The position numbers were made by a program, and so were the translations under genes. Positions 7,701 to 13,014 of a stretch of DNA of 13,014 nt are shown here, one piece after another. The stretch's first letter is position 1. Every line of letters starts with the position of its first letter. The stretch is taken from the NCBI GenBank assembly GCA_938022295.1, contig CALIDR010000350.1, forward strand, positions 1 through 13,014, read 5' to 3'. Under the pieces are notes generated by a model. It saw only the letters and a program-made list of their open reading frames with translations. It was not told the origin of the DNA and did not search any database. Source of the stretch: an uncultured Burkholderiaceae bacterium (lineage in GTDB: Bacteria > Pseudomonadota > Gammaproteobacteria > Burkholderiales > Burkholderiaceae_C).

Positions 7701-8333
7701 ATGAGCACGGAATTCGACCGCATCGCGACGGGCGGCACGACAGCGTGGGCCTGGCTGTCGTCGGTGATCGACGAGATCGACTACGGCATCGTGCTGCTCG
7801 TCGGCGCACGCGTGCGCTGCCTGAATCGCGTCGCGCGCGCGCAGCTCGCCGACGGTGCCCTGCGCCTGGAAGGGGACCTGCTCGTGGCCCGCGGCGACGC
7901 CAACGTGCAGGCCTGGCGCAAGGCGCTGGAAGCCGCCGGGTGCCGCGGGCTGCGCCAGATGGTTGCACTGCGTGCCGCGGCCGACACGCTGCACGTGGCG
8001 GTGGTGCCACTGGCCGCGGCCGGGGATGGCGCCGAGGAGGCGACGGTGATGGTCGTCCTCGGCAAGCGCGGCGTGTGCCCGGACCTGACGGCGCACTGGT
8101 TCTGCCGCCATCACGGGCTGACGGCCGCCGAGTCGCGCGTGCTCGCCGACCTGCTCGAAGGCCTGCCCGCCAGCACGATCGCGCGCCGCAACGGCGTCGC
8201 GCTGTCGACGGTGCGCACGCAGATCTCCAGCATCCGCTCGAAGACGTCGATCCGCGGCGTGCGGCAACTGCTCGTGGCGGCCGCCACGTTGCCGCCGGTG
8301 GTGCCCGTCGTGGTGCCCCAGGCCTATTCGTAG
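7701..8333 (+). CDS. LuxR-family transcriptional regulator with PAS-like N-terminal region
   Basis: A 210-residue protein with a C-terminal LuxR helix-turn-helix (139-195): HGLTAAESRVLADLLEG, then STIARRNGVALSTVRTQISS. The N-terminal part (about 25-120), with DYGIVLLVGARVRCLNRVA, resembles the sensor region of PAS-containing LuxR regulators, but I cannot name its ligand. There is no receiver domain, because the Asp/Lys phosphorylation set is absent. The ATG at 7701 is chosen because AAGGGGGCGACG provides a purine-rich ribosome site just before it. The frame is open upstream to 7593 but lacks such a site, and starting there would consume most of the inverted-repeat region. It is divergent from the two-component/enzyme operon. 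Its stop codon overlaps the end of gshA by 10 bp in tail-to-tail orientation. Confidence 0.88.
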   Translation: MSTEFDRIATGGTTAWAWLSSVIDEIDYGIVLLVGARVRCLNRVARAQLADGALRLEGDLLVARGDANVQAWRKALEAAGCRGLRQMVALRAAADTLHVAVVPLAAAGDGAEEATVMVVLGKRGVCPDLTAHWFCRHHGLTAAESRVLADLLEGLPASTIARRNGVALSTVRTQISSIRSKTSIRGVRQLLVAAATLPPVVPVVVPQAYS

Positions 8334-9619
8334 ACCTCGGCGTCGGGGTCGGTCGCCTCGAGCTCGTAGCTCGCAGCGAGCATCGCCAGGCGGCCGATCA
8401 CGCCGTACATGTAGAAGCGGTTCGGCGCGCTCGCGCCCGGCTTCTCGCCCGGGCGCGGCAGGTGGCTCGCCTCGGCGAAGGCCAGCGGCACGAAGGCCGA
8501 GCCCGGGGCGTTGAGGTTCTCGTCGACGCCGCGCTCGGCGTGGATGCGGTAGAAGCCGCCGACGACGTAGCGGTCGAGCATGTAGACCACCGGCTCGGCC
8601 ACCGCGTCGTTGATGCGCTCGTAGGTCGGCACGCCTTCCTGGATGATCACCTCGGTGATCTCCTGGCCGTCCTTGCTGACGCTCATCTTGTTGCGCGTGC
8701 GGCGGCTCACGTCGTCGAGCTCCTTGGCGTCGCGCACCGTCATGATGCCCATGCCGTAGGTGCCGGCGTCGGCCTTGACGACGACGAACGGCTTCTCGGC
8801 GATGCCGTACTCCTTGAACTTGCGCCGCACCTTGGCGATCAGCGCGTCGGCGTGGCCCTTGACGCAGTCCAGCCCGCTGCCTTCGGCGAAGTCGACCTTG
8901 CCGCAGTGGGCGTACATCGGGTTGATCAGCCACGGGTCCATGCCGAGCAGCTTGGCGAACTTCTTGGCCACCTCCTCGTAGCTGCGGAAGTGGTTGCTCT
9001 TGCGCCGCACCGCCCAGCCGGCGTGCAGCGGCGGCAGCAGGTACTGCTCGTGCAGACCCTCGAGCACCTTCGGGATGCCGGCCGAGAGGTCGTTGTTGAG
9101 CAGGATCGTGCAAGGGTCGAAGTCCTTCAGCCCCAGGCGCCCGCGCGTGCGCACCAGCGGCTCGAGCGTGAGCTCGCTGCCGTCGGGCAGCGCGACCTTG
9201 GTCGGCGCCTTGATCGTCTCGTCGAGCGTGCCCAGCCGCACGTTCAGGCCCGTCTGGTAGAAGATCTGCATCAGCCGCTGCACGTTGGCGAGGTAGAACG
9301 TGTTGCGGGTGTGGCGCTCGGGGATCAGCAGCAGGTTCTTCGCCTCGGGGCAGATCTTCTCGATCGCCGCCATCGCCGCCTGCACCGCCAGCGGCAGCAT
9401 CTCGTCGGTGAGGTTGTTCCAGCCGCCGGGGAACAGGTTGGTGTCCACCGGGGCGAGCTTGTAGCCGGCGTTGCGGATGTCCACCGACGTGTAGAACGGC
9501 GGCGTGTGCTCCATCCACTCGAGGCGGAACCAGCGCTCGATGGCCGGCATCGATTCGAGGATGCGCTGCTCGAGCTCGTTGATCGGGCCGGTCAGGGCGG
9601 TGATGAGGTGCGGGACCAT
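8324..9619 (-). CDS. gshA: Glutamate-cysteine ligase (proteobacterial PF08886 type)
   Basis: ATP-dependent joining of L-glutamate and L-cysteine to gamma-glutamylcysteine, the first and controlling step of glutathione synthesis, in the cytoplasm. The 431-residue length and the opening MVPHLITALTGPINELEQ are characteristic of this betaproteobacterial family, which is unrelated in sequence to E. coli GshA. Other landmarks are FPGGWNNL (63-70), LIPERHTRNTFYL (98-110), the nucleotide-site-like VVKADAGTYGMGIM (280-293) and the conserved C-terminal FYMYGVIGRLAMLA (402-415). The ATG at 9617-9619 is chosen by family agreement; the ribosome site is weak. A TAGAAT -10 match lies upstream at 9647-9652. 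No gshB is next to it: the downstream neighbour is the convergent LuxR gene. Confidence 0.95.
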   Translation of the reverse strand: MVPHLITALTGPINELEQRILESMPAIERWFRLEWMEHTPPFYTSVDIRNAGYKLAPVDTNLFPGGWNNLTDEMLPLAVQAAMAAIEKICPEAKNLLLIPERHTRNTFYLANVQRLMQIFYQTGLNVRLGTLDETIKAPTKVALPDGSELTLEPLVRTRGRLGLKDFDPCTILLNNDLSAGIPKVLEGLHEQYLLPPLHAGWAVRRKSNHFRSYEEVAKKFAKLLGMDPWLINPMYAHCGKVDFAEGSGLDCVKGHADALIAKVRRKFKEYGIAEKPFVVVKADAGTYGMGIMTVRDAKELDDVSRRTRNKMSVSKDGQEITEVIIQEGVPTYERINDAVAEPVVYMLDRYVVGGFYRIHAERGVDENLNAPGSAFVPLAFAEASHLPRPGEKPGASAPNRFYMYGVIGRLAMLAASYELEATDPDAEVYE

Positions 9620-9646
9620 GGCGGGCTCGGCATTGGGCGGAGCCCG

Positions 9647-9664
9647 ATTCTAGGGAGCGCTCCC
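9647..9664 (-). promoter_or_regulatory. Candidate gshA promoter -10 with adjoining perfect palindrome
   Basis: On the minus strand TAGAAT (9647-9652) matches the sigma-70 -10 consensus at five of six positions, 27 nt before the gshA start codon. Directly upstream lies the perfect 12-bp palindrome GGGAGCGCTCCC (9653-9664), which would fall in the spacer between -35 and -10. No good -35 is visible, so the promoter may need an activator or be weak. The palindrome could be an operator. Confidence 0.4.
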
Positions 9665-9696
9665 GGGGCCGGGCCGCGCCGAGCCCGCGCCCCGGG
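9662..9696 (-). terminator. GC-rich hairpin between glmS and gshA, possible terminator
   Basis: CCCGGGG (9662-9668) pairs with CCCCGGG (9690-9696), and GGGC (9671-9674) with GCCC (9683-9686). An internal bulge separates the two stems and the loop has 8 nt. It lies about 50 nt past the glmS stop. No T tract follows on the minus strand, so intrinsic termination would be inefficient. It may instead protect the 3' end or attenuate read-through into gshA. Confidence 0.35.
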
Positions 9697-9744
9697 GGCC
9701 GAGAAGACAATGGGTGACCCGGCGTTGCCTTGGGCGCGCCCCGG

Positions 9745-11577
<1,833 letters not shown>

Positions 11578-11730
11578 GTCCGATGCCCTCGAAGTTCCGA
11601 TGCGGCGATGCTAGGCGCGGCACGGTGAACGATGCGTTCGTTTGTCACGGTTCACGTGCAACGAATCGACATAGGCGGTTGGTCATGAAAGAATAAAGCA
11701 GTTTAGCCATGTTCGACGACAGGGCGTTGC
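11578..11730. promoter_or_regulatory. glmS / Lrp-AsnC divergent promoter region
   Basis: A 153-bp gap that is noticeably more AT-rich than its surroundings, especially 11640-11715. It holds several inverted repeats: GTGAAC (11625-11630) with GTTCAC (11650-11655); GAACG-ATG-CGTTC (11627-11639); and TTCGTT (11637-11642) with AACGAA (11660-11665). A TAGCAT -10-like hexamer for glmS lies on the minus strand at 11608-11613, and a TTGTCA -35-like hexamer on the plus strand at 11642-11647. No complete consensus promoter can be drawn. The repeats are plausible sites for the adjacent Lrp/AsnC protein. Confidence 0.5.
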
Positions 11731-12198
11731 ATGATCGAACTCGACGCCATCGACCGCCACCTGCTCGACCTGCTGCAAAGCGACGCCAGCCGCAGCAACG
11801 TCGAGCTCGCCGCCGCGCTCGGCGTGTCGCCGGCCACGGCGATGCGCCGCGTGCGGCGGCTCGCCGACGCCGGCGTGATCGAGCGCCAGGTCGCGCTGGT
11901 CTCGCCCGCGCTCGCGCCGCAGGCGCTGTCGGTAGTCGTCGAAGTCACGCTCGACCGCCAGGGCGCCGAGCACCTCGACGCGTTCGAGGCGCGCGCCGTC
12001 GACGAGCCGGCGGTGCAGCAGTGCTGGCGCGTCTCGCCCGGCCCCGACTTCGTGCTCGTGCTGTGGCTGCCCGACATGCCCGCCTACGACGCGCTGGTGC
12101 GGCGCCTCTTCACACAGGACGCCAACGTGCGCAACGTGAGGGCATACTTCGCCGTAAAGCGTGCCAAGTTCGAGCCACGCGTCACGCCGCCGGGGTGA
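11731..12198 (+). CDS. Lrp/AsnC-family transcriptional regulator
   Basis: A 155-residue protein of standard family length. The N-terminal AsnC helix-turn-helix (4-55) reads LDAIDRHLLDLLQSDASRSN, then ELAAALGVSPATAMRRVRRL. The C-terminal ligand-binding/oligomerisation domain (65-145) includes VVVEVTLDRQGAEHLDAFE and DFVLVLWLPDMPAYDALVRR, and ends in VRAYFAVKRAKFEPR. Such proteins form dimers or octamers and respond to amino acids; the effector here is unknown. The ATG is at 11731 with AGGG 6 nt before it. It is divergent from glmS across 153 bp and so is probably autoregulatory; control of glmS is an inference. Its end lies 16 bp from the convergent end of rlmI. Confidence 0.93.
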   Translation: MIELDAIDRHLLDLLQSDASRSNVELAAALGVSPATAMRRVRRLADAGVIERQVALVSPALAPQALSVVVEVTLDRQGAEHLDAFEARAVDEPAVQQCWRVSPGPDFVLVLWLPDMPAYDALVRRLFTQDANVRNVRAYFAVKRAKFEPRVTPPG

Positions 12199-12214
12199 TG
12201 TCCGGCGCCCCGCG

Positions 12215-13014
12215 TCAGTCGCGGCGCAGCACTGCGAGGCCCTTGAGGTACTCGCCCTCGGGATAGGCGAGCGTCGTCGGGTGGTCGCACGCGGCTTCGA
12301 GCCGCGCGAGCAGCGCGCCGTCGACGCCGGCGTCGACACCGGCGCCGGCGACGATCTTGTGGAACAGCTCGGCCCCGACGCCGCCCGAGCACGAGAACGT
12401 CAGCAGCAGTCCCCCGGGCGCGAGCAGCTTCAGCGCCAGGCGGTTGATGTCCTTGTAGGCGCGCGCGGCGCGCTCGGCGTGGGCGGCGGTGGGGGCGAAC
12501 TTCGGCGGGTCGAGCACGATGGCGTCGAACCGGTCGCCGGCCTTCAGGCGATCGCGCAGCGTCGCGTTGACGTCGGCGTCGAGCCACCGTGCGCGCGCCG
12601 CCTCGAAGCCGTTGAGCGCGACGTGCGCGCGCGCGCGTTCGAGCGCGGGGGCCGACGAGTCGACGCTCACCACCTCGCGCGCCCCGCCGGCGAGCGCGGC
12701 CACCGTGAAGCCGCCGGTGTAGCAAAAGCAGTTGAGCACGCGCTCGCAGCCGAAGTGGCGCACCCACTGCGCGAAGCGGGCGCGGTTGTCGCGCTGGTCG
12801 AGGTAGAAGCCGGTCTTGTGACCTTCGGCGACGTCGACCGTCAGCCGCCAGCCGTGCTCGCCGATCGTGACCGCGGTCGCGCCGTCGCCGCGCAGCCAGC
12901 CGGTGGCGGGCGGCAGGCCCTCGAGCGCGCGCACGCCGGAGTCGGAGCGCTCGTACAGCCGCGTGCAGCCGGTGGCCTCGAGCAGCAGGTCGGCGATCGT
13001 CGCCTTCCAGCGCT
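12215..13014 (-). CDS. rlmI: 23S rRNA (cytosine-1962-C5) methyltransferase, RlmI-like (5' end beyond window)
   Basis: The C-terminal 265 residues of a class I SAM-dependent RNA methyltransferase; the E. coli enzyme has about 396. The visible part closely follows RlmI: LYERSD, then VAEGHKTGFYLDQRDNRARF, the SAM site RVLNCFCYTGGFTVAAL, the acidic VVSVDSS, the catalytic-loop LDPPKFAP, YKDINRLALKLL, the Cys-containing TFSCSGGV, and YPEGEYLKGLAVL near the end. It would methylate C5 of C1962 in 23S rRNA in E. coli numbering. The N-terminal PUA domain expected for the family lies outside the window. A GTG at 12932-12934 is in frame but internal, since conserved residues continue upstream of it. Paralogous RlmI-like enzymes exist, so the exact target base is slightly uncertain. 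Confidence 0.9.
   Translation of the reverse strand, partial: RWKATIADLLLEATGCTRLYERSDSGVRALEGLPPATGWLRGDGATAVTIGEHGWRLTVDVAEGHKTGFYLDQRDNRARFAQWVRHFGCERVLNCFCYTGGFTVAALAGGAREVVSVDSSAPALERARAHVALNGFEAARARWLDADVNATLRDRLKAGDRFDAIVLDPPKFAPTAAHAERAARAYKDINRLALKLLAPGGLLLTFSCSGGVGAELFHKIVAGAGVDAGVDGALLARLEAACDHPTTLAYPEGEYLKGLAVLRRD

Noticed and set aside
11578..11640. glmS ribozyme/riboswitch
   Set aside because: That element belongs to Gram-positive leaders. The space before glmS here is too short and shows no matching core.
12932..12934. GTG as the start of the methyltransferase
   Set aside because: Conserved RlmI residues (LYERSD and preceding) continue upstream in frame to the window edge, so the gene is cut by the window rather than short.

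Overview
The window is very GC-rich, gene-dense chromosomal DNA. Codon use and gene content point to a betaproteobacterium of the order Burkholderiales. This placement is an inference: it rests on the PF08886-type GshA, the Lrp/AsnC-glmS pairing and the overall protein similarity, not on a marker gene. I see no rRNA, tRNA, CRISPR array, transposase or integrase. No gap between genes exceeds about 215 bases.

Left part (1-7486, all minus strand). This is a tight three-gene operon, read right to left. It consists of a NarL/LuxR-type response regulator (6809-7486), a six-helix membrane hybrid histidine kinase (5014-6804, 4 nt after it), and one very long enzyme gene (5008 down to beyond position 1, 5 nt after the kinase). 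The enzyme gene stays open for 1669 codons and leaves the window. It encodes a cholesterol-oxidase-like GMC flavoprotein domain, a beta-rich linker domain, an alpha/beta-hydrolase domain whose nucleophile position is Cys, a second beta-rich region and a PhoD-like metallophosphoesterase domain. This polypeptide with its own two-component system is the most unusual item here.

Middle (7487-8333). A divergent intergenic region with nested inverted repeats separates that operon from a plus-strand LuxR-family regulator (7701-8333). The regulator is a good candidate for co-control of the operon. Its 3' end overlaps the 3' end of gshA by 10 bp.

Right part (8324-13014) is mostly housekeeping. It holds gshA (glutamate-cysteine ligase, minus), glmS (glucosamine-6-phosphate synthase, minus), a divergently transcribed Lrp/AsnC regulator (plus), and the 3' two-thirds of rlmI (23S rRNA m5C methyltransferase, minus, running off the right edge).

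All names and functions come from reading translated motifs by eye. No database search was run.
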